A DNA stretch of 38,339 bases from Lachnospiraceae bacterium UBA4338. Lineage in GTDB: Bacteria; Bacillota; Clostridia; Lachnospirales; Lachnospiraceae. The DNA is taken from the NCBI GenBank assembly GCA_002393735.1, contig DGTK01000004.1, positions 1-38,339 on the forward strand, given 5' to 3'. Below, one piece after another: positions 17,031-24,393 of this stretch (position 1 is the first letter of the stretch; each line of letters starts with the position of its first letter). The position numbers were made by a program, and so were the translations under genes. The notes beneath the pieces were generated by a model. That model had not been told where the DNA came from and ran no database searches. It saw only the letters and a list, made by a program, of their open reading frames with translations.

Positions 17031-19031
17031 CTAATTATCTAAAACGAAACAGTCGATGCTGCTCTTAAGTTCTGTAGCAACCTCTGTCATCTGACGGGAT
17101 GATGCTGCAATCTCCTGCATACTTGCAGTCTGTTCTTCCGTTGCGGCGGAAATAGTATCGGTGCTTGTGGAAATCTTATTGGATAATTCTTCAATCTCTC
17201 TGATGGCACTCTGTACTTCATCGGTTTTGGTAAGTACTGCATTGGAAGCCTTGGCTGATTCAACAATTTTTGCATTAAGTACTGAAATATTATTGGCAAT
17301 TGCTCCGAATGCATCTCCGGCCTTGTCAACCGCTTCAGCACTCTGTGCTGTCTTATCAACGTTGGTCTTCATAACCTTAACCATATCACTTGTACTAACC
17401 TGAATATTCTTAACGATCTGAGAAATCTGTTCAGATGCTCTGTGTGATTCAGATGCCAGGTTACCAACTTCTGTAGCAACTACTGCGAATCCCTTACCTG
17501 CTTCACCTGCTCTTGCAGCTTCAATTGAAGCATTAAGTGAAAGAAGGTTTGTCTGAGAAGCAATATCTGCAATTGTCTTTGTAATCTCTGAAATGGACTT
17601 GGACTGCTCATCAAGTTCAAGCATTGTCTTTTCAGCCTGTTTCATCTCATCACTTAAGACTGTAATAAGTTCAACTGCATCCTGAATGGTTCTTGTACCT
17701 TCATTAGCCTGTCTTGTTGTCTTATCTGACTCTTCCTGAACATCCTTCATATTAAGGATAACCTTGTTAAGAAGGGCTGTCATTTCATCTGTTTCATTAA
17801 CTGCTGTATCAACCACTTCTTCCTGAGCACCTGTATTCTCAGCAAGGTCTGATGTTGATTCCGCAATTGATGTCATGGCCTGTGCAGACTGCTCTGCTAC
17901 TATTGAGAACTGAGTTGCTGAATCTGCAACATAATCTACATTATCTCTGGTCTTAATGAGAATCTCTCGAAGTTCCTTCTTCATTGTGTTGAATCTGCCG
18001 GACATAAGACCTAATTCATCTTTGGATTTAACCTGAAGGTCTCTTCCGGTAAAATCGTTCTTCGCCATTCTGTCCACATGTCTTACCATATTTATAATCG
18101 GCTTGATAAATGAAGATGCTATGGAGACTGCAACGATTACCGCGATTACAATCATAACAATTCCGATAATAACCGGAGGAAGCTGTGTCTTCATTGCTGC
18201 TCTGGCGGCAATGGATGAGTCTCTTGCTATAACCATAACGAATCCTGTATCAGGGTCTCTCTGGAAGGCTATCTGCCACATAATACCCTGCCATTCAGCT
18301 TCATATATACCGGAAGCATCCATCTCATCTCTGGACATTGTATAGAAAGGATTCATACTCTGGTCTTCCGGCTGGTCCGCAGGAATCTCTCTTGCGGAGT
18401 GGCACACTACGGAACCGGTATTATCAACAATAAGAACTTCCTCGTTCTCCTCAATAACCTCTTTCTTCATCAGTTCATGAAGAACAGACAGATTGTAATT
18501 TCTCATTACCGTTCCCACTATCTCTCCGTTATAGTAAACAGGAACAATATTGATAATAATTCTCTTACCGTCCGACTTGGATACAATAATATCCGATGTA
18601 TTCTGCTCACCGTTCATGGCCTTCTGGAAATATGTTCTGTCCGCAATATTAACGCAGTCACCATATGACCTGACCAGCTGCTGTCCGTCGGCCCTGGTAA
18701 TAATAATAGGATTACCGTCATCATAAGCCTCATCTATGTGAGCCACATACTCTTCAACTTCCTTTTTAAGCTGTTCATCATCCGGATTCGCCAGATAATT
18801 CTGAATCAAAGGACTGCAGGCCATAGCATCTATGGTTTTAAAATTCTGATCCATTATGGATTTAAAATCCATATAAACGGTTTTAACCTGCTGTTCATCA
18901 AGTGCATAAGCATTTTCTCTTGTTGTCTTGGATGTCAGCCAGAAATTGATGGCTGTGATAATAATGATAGGCAGCGCCGTAAGCGCAATCATTATCAATA
19001 TAAGTTTTTTCTTCAGACTTTTACTTGCCAT
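17031..19031 (-). CDS. methyl-accepting chemotaxis protein with dCache sensor
   Basis: A 666-residue transmembrane chemoreceptor. TM1 lies at about residues 8-30. The extracytoplasmic part (about 35-275) has the double-Cache plan, with DRTYFQKAMNG and IINIVPVYYNGEIVGTV typical of family members that bind amino acids and other small ligands. TM2 (about 282-305), HAMP (about 305-360) and a long signalling coiled coil follow. The highly conserved hairpin tip is present (SQTNLLSLNASIEAARAGE near residue 490). The start at 19031 is chosen because GGGGG is eight bases upstream; the ATG at 19046 would overlap that ribosome site. There is no cheW/cheA or flagellar gene nearby, so it is an orphan receptor. 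It has its own promoter and terminator. Confidence 0.93.
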   Translation of the reverse strand: MASKSLKKKLILIMIALTALPIIIITAINFWLTSKTTRENAYALDEQQVKTVYMDFKSIMDQNFKTIDAMACSPLIQNYLANPDDEQLKKEVEEYVAHIDEAYDDGNPIIITRADGQQLVRSYGDCVNIADRTYFQKAMNGEQNTSDIIVSKSDGKRIIINIVPVYYNGEIVGTVMRNYNLSVLHELMKKEVIEENEEVLIVDNTGSVVCHSAREIPADQPEDQSMNPFYTMSRDEMDASGIYEAEWQGIMWQIAFQRDPDTGFVMVIARDSSIAARAAMKTQLPPVIIGIVMIVIAVIVAVSIASSFIKPIINMVRHVDRMAKNDFTGRDLQVKSKDELGLMSGRFNTMKKELREILIKTRDNVDYVADSATQFSIVAEQSAQAMTSIAESTSDLAENTGAQEEVVDTAVNETDEMTALLNKVILNMKDVQEESDKTTRQANEGTRTIQDAVELITVLSDEMKQAEKTMLELDEQSKSISEITKTIADIASQTNLLSLNASIEAARAGEAGKGFAVVATEVGNLASESHRASEQISQIVKNIQVSTSDMVKVMKTNVDKTAQSAEAVDKAGDAFGAIANNISVLNAKIVESAKASNAVLTKTDEVQSAIREIEELSNKISTSTDTISAATEEQTASMQEIAASSRQMTEVATELKSSIDCFVLDN

Positions 19032-19092
19032 TGAATTAACCCCCATGTATTGTATTTTAACTTATATTTTACACATACAAAAATACATCTAG

Positions 19093-19121
19093 ATTATACC
19101 ATTTATAAAAAAAGATGACAA
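19093..19121 (-). promoter_or_regulatory. chemoreceptor promoter embedded in the upstream terminator
   Basis: On the minus strand TTGTCA (19116-19121) and TATAAT (19093-19098) are 17 bp apart. The -35 and much of the spacer are the 3' arm and T-tract of the terminator of the preceding ligase gene, a very compact junction. It resembles a housekeeping sigma-A promoter, not a sigma-28 motility promoter. Confidence 0.8.
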
Positions 19122-19161
19122 GACGGAACAATGCTGTCTGCCCCATTTTGCCATCTTTTTT
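19107..19161 (-). terminator. terminator after the XRE-cupin-ligase gene
   Basis: On the minus strand a 14-bp arm (AAAAAAGATGGCAA) pairs with TTGTCATCTTTTTT with one G.U pair. The loop is long and partly structured, and a T7 tract closes the stem. It starts about 35 nt past the ligase stop codon. Confidence 0.8.
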
Positions 19162-19195
19162 ATAAATTATTTATTATTAGAAAGACCTGTAATTA

Positions 19196-21502
19196 CTAAT
19201 TCTGTTTTCTTAACTCGTTTCTTCTTACCTTACCGCTGATTGTCTTAGGAAGTTCATCCATAAATTCAACGATTCTTGGGTATTTGTAAGGTGCTGTATG
19301 CTTCTTAACATAGTTCTGAATTTCTTTCTTAAGTTCATCAGTTCCTTCTGTTCCCTTTACAAGTACGATATCAGCCTTAACAACCTGGCCTCTTACCTCA
19401 TCAGGAGCCGCAACAACAGCACATTCAAGTACATATGGAAGTTCCATGATTACGCTTTCGATTTCGAAAGGTCCAATTCTGTAACCACTGGACTTGATAA
19501 GGTCATCAACACGGCCAACATACCAGAAGTAGCCATCCTCATCCTTCCATGCTGTATCACCGGTATGATAGTAGCCATCATGCCATGCTTCCCTGGTCTT
19601 TTCTTCATCTCTGTAGTATCCCATATAAAGACCATTAGGGATTGCTTCCTCAGTTCTTATACAGATTTCACCTGTCTCACCTGCAGGAGCCTCTGAGCCA
19701 TCAGGAAGAAGAATTCTTACATCATACATAGGACTTGGTTTACCCATTGAACCAACCTTGTTACGCTCGCCTACATAGTTTGCAACTGTAAGTGTTGTTT
19801 CTGTCTGGCCGAAACCTTCCATAATACGTACGCCTGTTGCCTTAAGGAACTGGTTGTAAACCTCAGGGTTCATGGCTTCACCTGCAACGGTTGCGTACTT
19901 AATGGAGCTCAAATCATACTTGGACAAATCTTCCTTTATAAAGAATCTGTACATAGTTGTAGGTGCACAGAAAGTAGTAATCTTATATTCCGCAAACATA
20001 GGAAGTATATCTTCGGCATGGAATTTTTCAAAATCATATACGAAGGTGGCAGCTTCACATAACCACTGTCCGTATAACTTGCCCCATAACGCCTTACCCC
20101 AGCCTGTATCTGAGATGGTGAAGTGAAGACCGTTAGGGTCAACATTATGCCAGTACTTGGCTGTCAGGAAATGTCCTAATGGATATTTATGATTATGCTC
20201 TGCAATCTTAGGATATCCTGTAGTTCCTGATGTAAAGAACATAAGGAGTGGATCATTACCGCCTGCGCTCTCTTCTGTTCTTGGGAAGTGGCTGTCAAAT
20301 TTCTTGTAATCCGCATTGAAGTTATGCCATCCCTCTCTCTCACCGTTAACAATTACCTTTGTTACCAGAGTAGGGCTGTTCTTCTGAGCCTTGTCAACTT
20401 CTTCAGGTACTCCATTATCTGCTGTACAAACAATTGCAGATATACCAGCAGCATTAAATCTGTAGTCAAAATCATGGTCTTTAAGAAGATGAGTTGCCGG
20501 TATTGCAATGGCACCAATCTTATGAAGTGCAAGGATTGAAAACCAGAACTGATAATGTCTCTTAAGTACAAGCATTACTCTGTCGCCCTTCTTGATACCA
20601 AGTGACTTGAAGTAATTAGCTGTCATTGAAGAATATTTACTGATATCACCAAATGTGAATCTCTGAGCCTTCTTATCATTTGAAACATAAATCATTGCTG
20701 TCTTACTTGGAACTTTCTTACCAAGTTCATCAACTACATCAAATGCAAAATTGAAATTCTCATCATTTTTAAACTTAACTGCTGATACAACTCCGTATTC
20801 ATCAAGATCCGTATCAACGAATTTCTCATATACCGGATTGTTGAGGTTAGCAGCATCTGTGTTGGTCTTAACAAACTTCTGAACCTTATTCTCAACCTTG
20901 CTTACGTTCTTGGCATCAGGATTCATAACGATTGCATACATCTCGCAGTCTTCACCGCCAAGAGCGATTTCATTATGAGGTATTGCTGAATTGTAATAGA
21001 TGCTGTCACCCTCATGAAGGATTTCTACCACATCACCTACTACCATCTTAACGCTTCCCTTGATTACGATATCAAGTTCCTGACCTACGTGAGTTGAATA
21101 CTCGTAAGGTGGATTAAGGGCTTCCTGTGAATAAGGAATCTTTACGTAAAATGGCTCGGCCATTTTGTTCTTGAACTTAGCTGCAAGTCTCATATATTCG
21201 AAACCTTCACGCCTTGTAATCGGAACACCTTCGCCTTTTCTTGTTACAGTACATTCTGTAAGTGCGGCGCTTTCACCTTCCATAAGGTCTGTCATTTCTA
21301 CATTACAAACCTGAGCAATCTTGTAGATGAAAGTAAAACTGAAGTCTTTCTCGCCTGATTCATATGATGCATATTCTTCAGGTGTCAAACCAATCTTCTT
21401 TGCAAGTTCAGCCTGAGTTAGGCCCATGTCTTCACGAAGTGAAGCAATACGTCTTGCGACGTCCTGGATTTTCTCTTCCAGTACTACATTTGTTTCTGTC
21501 AT
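19196..21502 (-). CDS. fused XRE regulator-cupin-AMP-dependent acyl-CoA ligase
   Basis: A 768-residue three-part protein. Residues about 10-72 are an XRE-type helix-turn-helix (LTQAELAKKIGLTPEEYASYE). Residues about 105-195 are a cupin with HVGQELDIVIKG and EGDSIYYNSAIPHNE. From about 235 to the end it is an ANL-superfamily ligase: the P-loop FTSGTTGYPK, GFGQTET, YHTGDTAW and the C-terminal lysine in TISGKVRRNE are all intact. HTH-cupin proteins are normally small regulators, so here sensor and enzyme share one chain. The ligase would activate a carboxylic acid with ATP and CoA; it looks closest to acetyl/medium-chain or aryl acyl-CoA synthetases, with substrate unknown. The start at 21502 has GGAGGAG upstream. 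A complete T-box leader and its own promoter precede it, so expression should rise when a particular tRNA is uncharged. That makes a biosynthetic or salvage role more likely than catabolism. Confidence 0.9.
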   Translation of the reverse strand: MTETNVVLEEKIQDVARRIASLREDMGLTQAELAKKIGLTPEEYASYESGEKDFSFTFIYKIAQVCNVEMTDLMEGESAALTECTVTRKGEGVPITRREGFEYMRLAAKFKNKMAEPFYVKIPYSQEALNPPYEYSTHVGQELDIVIKGSVKMVVGDVVEILHEGDSIYYNSAIPHNEIALGGEDCEMYAIVMNPDAKNVSKVENKVQKFVKTNTDAANLNNPVYEKFVDTDLDEYGVVSAVKFKNDENFNFAFDVVDELGKKVPSKTAMIYVSNDKKAQRFTFGDISKYSSMTANYFKSLGIKKGDRVMLVLKRHYQFWFSILALHKIGAIAIPATHLLKDHDFDYRFNAAGISAIVCTADNGVPEEVDKAQKNSPTLVTKVIVNGEREGWHNFNADYKKFDSHFPRTEESAGGNDPLLMFFTSGTTGYPKIAEHNHKYPLGHFLTAKYWHNVDPNGLHFTISDTGWGKALWGKLYGQWLCEAATFVYDFEKFHAEDILPMFAEYKITTFCAPTTMYRFFIKEDLSKYDLSSIKYATVAGEAMNPEVYNQFLKATGVRIMEGFGQTETTLTVANYVGERNKVGSMGKPSPMYDVRILLPDGSEAPAGETGEICIRTEEAIPNGLYMGYYRDEEKTREAWHDGYYHTGDTAWKDEDGYFWYVGRVDDLIKSSGYRIGPFEIESVIMELPYVLECAVVAAPDEVRGQVVKADIVLVKGTEGTDELKKEIQNYVKKHTAPYKYPRIVEFMDELPKTISGKVRRNELRKQN

Positions 21503-21593
21503 TTTGTGTCTCCTCCACAATCTTTTTAATTGCAGACCGATTCAAAGCGATGTTGAGACCTGCGGGATTTTGTATATCCGGTCATAAAACCTT

Positions 21594-21890
21594 TCAACAA
21601 AAAACCCGCCTCAATCTCTTGAGACGGGTAAAATTCATATCCGCGGTACCACTCAACTTGCAATTTAACAATTGCCACTCATCAGCTCCATCAAGCCTGT
21701 CACCTTAACGCGGCGCCTACGGGAATCATCTACTTGCGCATTGCACTTTGGGGATTCCGGCTCAGAAGCGATAGCTCTTTGAAGTCTTATTATTGTCTCA
21801 CACCATCCGACAACTCTCTGAAAATAATAACTTCAGGCCTTCTTCGTCACAGCCTTTAACCTATATTCTCTTTGCTTATTGTTCACAAGC
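21594..21890 (-). ncRNA. T-box riboswitch leader (transcription-attenuating)
   Basis: Read on the minus strand, this contains the parts of a T-box. Stem I has a kink-turn (paired arms at about 21854-21845 and 21778-21765), the AGAGAG and GGTGTGAG elements of its distal end (around 21800-21823), and a specifier region around 21771-21782. A canonical stem II follows with AAGTAGATGATTCC near 21731. The T-box sequence GAGTGGTACCGCGG is at 21642-21655. A terminator of about 11 bp with loop GAGA and a T6 tract is at 21599-21630. The T-box bulge reads UGGU, which pairs with tRNA ends having discriminator A. The specifier is not certain: by spacing from the kink-turn AUC (Ile) is the best reading, but GCU (Ala) and CUA (Leu) overlap it. 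It controls only the ligase gene. Confidence 0.93.
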
Positions 21891-21896
21891 AAGTTC

Positions 21897-21925
21897 ACTT
21901 TAACACTTTAAAGAATGCTTGTCAA
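21897..21925 (-). promoter_or_regulatory. promoter of the T-box/ligase transcript
   Basis: On the minus strand a perfect TTGACA (21920-21925) and TAAAGT (21897-21902) are 17 bp apart. It lies just after the stop of the ABC ATPase gene, so the T-box transcript starts independently. No strong terminator separates the two units. Confidence 0.75.
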
Positions 21926-21944
21926 CATAAAATCTAAAAATTTT

Positions 21945-22703
21945 TTACAACACCTTTTCCAAAAATGTTTTAAGTCTTTCAGTCTTTGGATTCTCGAAAA
22001 ATTCCCTGCCTTCGCCAGTTTCTAATATCTGGCCTTCAGCCATAAACAGAACTTTGGTTGCAATCTCTTTGGCAAAAGCCATTTCGTGAGTTACAACAAC
22101 CATTGTCATTTTATCCTCGGCGAGGTCTCTCATAACCTCTAAAACTTCACCAACCATTTCCGGATCAAGAGCTGATGTGGGTTCATCAAAAAGCATAACA
22201 TCAGGTCTCATGCAAAGTGCTCTTACTATGGCAATTCTCTGCTTCTGTCCGCCGGAGAGCTGATTAGGATAAGCATCGGCTCTTGTCTCAAGACCAACTC
22301 TCTTAAGAAGTTCATGAGCATAACTTTCAGCTTCTTCCTTTGTCTTATGCTGAAGTTTCATAGGACCAATTGTAAGATTACGCATAACAGTCATATGTGG
22401 GAATAAGTTAAACTGCTGGAATACCATTCCCATTTTCTGTCTGTGCTTATTGATGTCACACTTCTTGTCAGTTATATTTATGCCTTCAAAAAGTATGGTT
22501 CCGGATGTAGGCTCTTCAAGACGGTTTAAACATCTGAGGAAGGTGCTTTTACCGGAGCCTGAGGGACCCACTACAAAGACCACATCACCTCTGTAGATAT
22601 CAACGCTTACACCATTAAGAGCATGAACATCGGTAAAATGTTTCTCCAAATCCTTAACACTTATTAAAGGAGATTTTTCTTTTATTTCTTCACTAGTGGT
22701 CAC
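21945..22703 (-). CDS. polar amino acid ABC transporter, ATP-binding protein
   Basis: A 252-residue ABC ATPase of the GlnQ/HisP class. The Walker A is GPSGSGKST near residue 47, the signature LSGGQKQR near 148, Walker B VMLFDEPTSALDPE near 168, and the switch histidine VVTHE near 203. It powers the importer made with the permease and binding protein encoded upstream. The start codon is GTG at 22703, eleven bases inside the permease gene, with GGGAGG upstream. It is the last gene of the operon. The T-box promoter for the ligase follows about 20 bp after its stop. Confidence 0.94.
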   Translation of the reverse strand: MTTSEEIKEKSPLISVKDLEKHFTDVHALNGVSVDIYRGDVVFVVGPSGSGKSTFLRCLNRLEEPTSGTILFEGINITDKKCDINKHRQKMGMVFQQFNLFPHMTVMRNLTIGPMKLQHKTKEEAESYAHELLKRVGLETRADAYPNQLSGGQKQRIAIVRALCMRPDVMLFDEPTSALDPEMVGEVLEVMRDLAEDKMTMVVVTHEMAFAKEIATKVLFMAEGQILETGEGREFFENPKTERLKTFLEKVL

Positions 22704-23439
22704 TGTTTCTCAACCTCCCTTCAAGTATTTTAAGTAATTTGGATAAAATCATAACGAAGAACAGATATATTAGTGCCACCGCAAGAAGGGGCAAAAGTGG
22801 TGAATATGTCTGACTTCTTATGATATCGCCGCCCTTTGTTAAGTCCTGCAAAGCGATATAACCAGATACGGATGTTTCCTTAAGGAGCACGATAAATTCG
22901 TTGCCAAGAGCAGGCAACACATTCTTAAATACCTGAGGCAGAATAATATATATCATGGTCTGTGTATAATTAAAACCGATGCTGCGCCCTGCCTCGAACT
23001 GTCCCTGGTCTATGGACATAATGCCTCCTCTTATTATCTCCGCCACATAGGCACCTGAGTTAATACCGAAGGCAACAACCGCAACAAATACTTTATCAAC
23101 TCTCACTGAACCGAAAATAACAAAATATATAATAAGGAGCTGCACAAGTACGGGAGTTCCTCTTATTACGGTAAGATATACTGTGCAAACCCAGTTAAGA
23201 AGAGTTAATTTGCCGGTTTTATCGTGGGTTGAACGAATTATGGCTACCAAAAAGCCCAGAATAACACCGATTAAAACCGCAAAAATCGTAACCGTAAGGG
23301 TTACTTTAAGACCGTCAGTCAGATATTTCCATCTGTTTTCTTTAATAAAATTCAAATAAAACTGATTGGGAAAATTATAGGAAAGTTTAAAAAGTGCCGT
23401 CCCTAACTTATCCCCAAAATCCATAATTGCACTAAACAT
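22693..23439 (-). CDS. polar amino acid ABC transporter, permease
   Basis: A 248-residue inner-membrane permease of the HisM/GlnP type with about five helices. The ATPase-docking EAA loop is visible (EAGRSIGFNYTQTMIYIILPQ near residue 155). The family RGTPVLVQL sequence is near residue 95. A single permease gene in the operon implies a homodimer. It starts with ATG at 23439 after AAAGGA and overlaps the ATPase gene by eleven bases. A hairpin separates it from the binding-protein gene. Confidence 0.94.
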   Translation of the reverse strand: MFSAIMDFGDKLGTALFKLSYNFPNQFYLNFIKENRWKYLTDGLKVTLTVTIFAVLIGVILGFLVAIIRSTHDKTGKLTLLNWVCTVYLTVIRGTPVLVQLLIIYFVIFGSVRVDKVFVAVVAFGINSGAYVAEIIRGGIMSIDQGQFEAGRSIGFNYTQTMIYIILPQVFKNVLPALGNEFIVLLKETSVSGYIALQDLTKGGDIIRSQTYSPLLPLLAVALIYLFFVMILSKLLKILEGRLRNSDH

Positions 23440-23474
23440 GTTAAATCCTTTTTATGTTCATTTTTAAGCCACAA

Positions 23475-23504
23475 ATGGCTTCGCCACTGATGTGACAAAG
23501 CCAT
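23475..23504 (-). other. intercistronic hairpin between binding protein and permease genes
   Basis: On the minus strand ATGGCTT pairs with AAGCCAT around an inner CAC/GTG. There is no T-tract. Its place after the binding-protein gene fits an mRNA-stabilising element that lets the soluble component be made in excess. Confidence 0.55.
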
Positions 23505-23533
23505 AATAGTGTTAATTTAATTAATAATAATTA

Positions 23534-24262
23534 TTAGTCAGTAATATACTTATCAATAATTGCCTGAAGTTCACCTGATTCCTCAAGTTCTGCAATAGCA
23601 TCATTAACCTGATCAAGTAATTCTGTATTGTCTTTAGCAATTGCTGCTGCATATTCTTCAACTGTGAATGCTTCATCAACAATCTTGATGCCTTCGTTCT
23701 GTGAAACGAATACCTGTGCAGGCTGGTTATCAATCATAACTGCATCAACCTTATCCTGAAGAAGTGCCTGAACTGCTTCAAAGCCCTTGCCGTAACGCTC
23801 TACTGTTGCATCTTCAATATCATCAACATAGATATCACCTGTTGTACCAAGCTGAACGCCTACTCTCTTTCCTACAAGGTCATCCGGAGATGTGATATCT
23901 GAATCTTCCTTAACGATAATAACCTGTGATGCTGTTGTATAAGGTGTTGAGAAGTTTACGCTTTCCTTACGGTCTTCTGTAATTGTAAGACCAGCCATTG
24001 CGATATCAGCCTTACCTGACTGAACAGCCATGATAACTGAATCAAAAGCCATGTCTTCGATTACTAATTCTCTTCCAAGCTTATCAGCGATAGCCTGCGC
24101 AATTTCAACGTCGATACCTACAATTTCTGTTCCATCATGATACTCATATGGTGGGAACTCTGCATTAGTTGCCATTGTAAGTGTCTTACCACTCTGACCG
24201 CATCCTGTAAGCATTACAAGAACTAATGATAAACTAAGAATCAGTGCTAATTTTTTCTTCAT
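23534..24262 (-). CDS. amino acid ABC transporter, substrate-binding lipoprotein
   Basis: A 242-residue extracellular binding protein of family 3. The signal peptide ends in a lipobox LTGC with the lipidated Cys at residue 21. The mature part opens with TMATNAEFPPYEY and has the family's GIDVEIAQAIADKLG and MAGLTITEDRKESVNFS stretches. The likely ligand is a polar amino acid; which one cannot be read from the sequence. The start at 24262 has AAAGGA upstream; an earlier TTG would remove that site. It is first in the order binding protein - permease - ATPase. Confidence 0.94.
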   Translation of the reverse strand: MKKKLALILSLSLVLVMLTGCGQSGKTLTMATNAEFPPYEYHDGTEIVGIDVEIAQAIADKLGRELVIEDMAFDSVIMAVQSGKADIAMAGLTITEDRKESVNFSTPYTTASQVIIVKEDSDITSPDDLVGKRVGVQLGTTGDIYVDDIEDATVERYGKGFEAVQALLQDKVDAVMIDNQPAQVFVSQNEGIKIVDEAFTVEEYAAAIAKDNTELLDQVNDAIAELEESGELQAIIDKYITD

Positions 24263-24296
24263 TGTATTATGTCCTTTCAAAATAAATCTCTATAAC

Positions 24297-24328
24297 AAAA
24301 GGAATATAGACTATTAAGCCTATATTCC
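24297..24328 (-). terminator. hairpin with T-tract between groEL and the ABC operon
   Basis: On the minus strand GGAATATAG and CTATATTCC form a perfect 9-bp stem followed by TTTTG. It can end groEL transcripts. It also lies downstream of the promoter at 24349-24377, so it is inside the 5' leader of the ABC operon. Confidence 0.65.
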
Positions 24329-24348
24329 ATTTGTAATAAACTCGTTAA

Positions 24349-24377
24349 AGTATAACACTTATATTTAAATAAATCAA
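24349..24377 (-). promoter_or_regulatory. probable promoter of the amino acid ABC operon
   Basis: On the minus strand TTGATT (24372-24377) and TATACT (24349-24354) are 17 bp apart. The start point would be about 15 nt before the hairpin at 24297-24328, so transcripts must pass that hairpin to reach the genes. Confidence 0.6.
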
Positions 24378-24393
24378 ATATTTTGCTTATGGA

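Noticed and set aside
21594..24262. T-box as regulator of the amino acid ABC transporter
   Set aside because: All three transporter genes are upstream of the T-box on the same strand and have their own promoter; only the ligase gene follows the T-box terminator.
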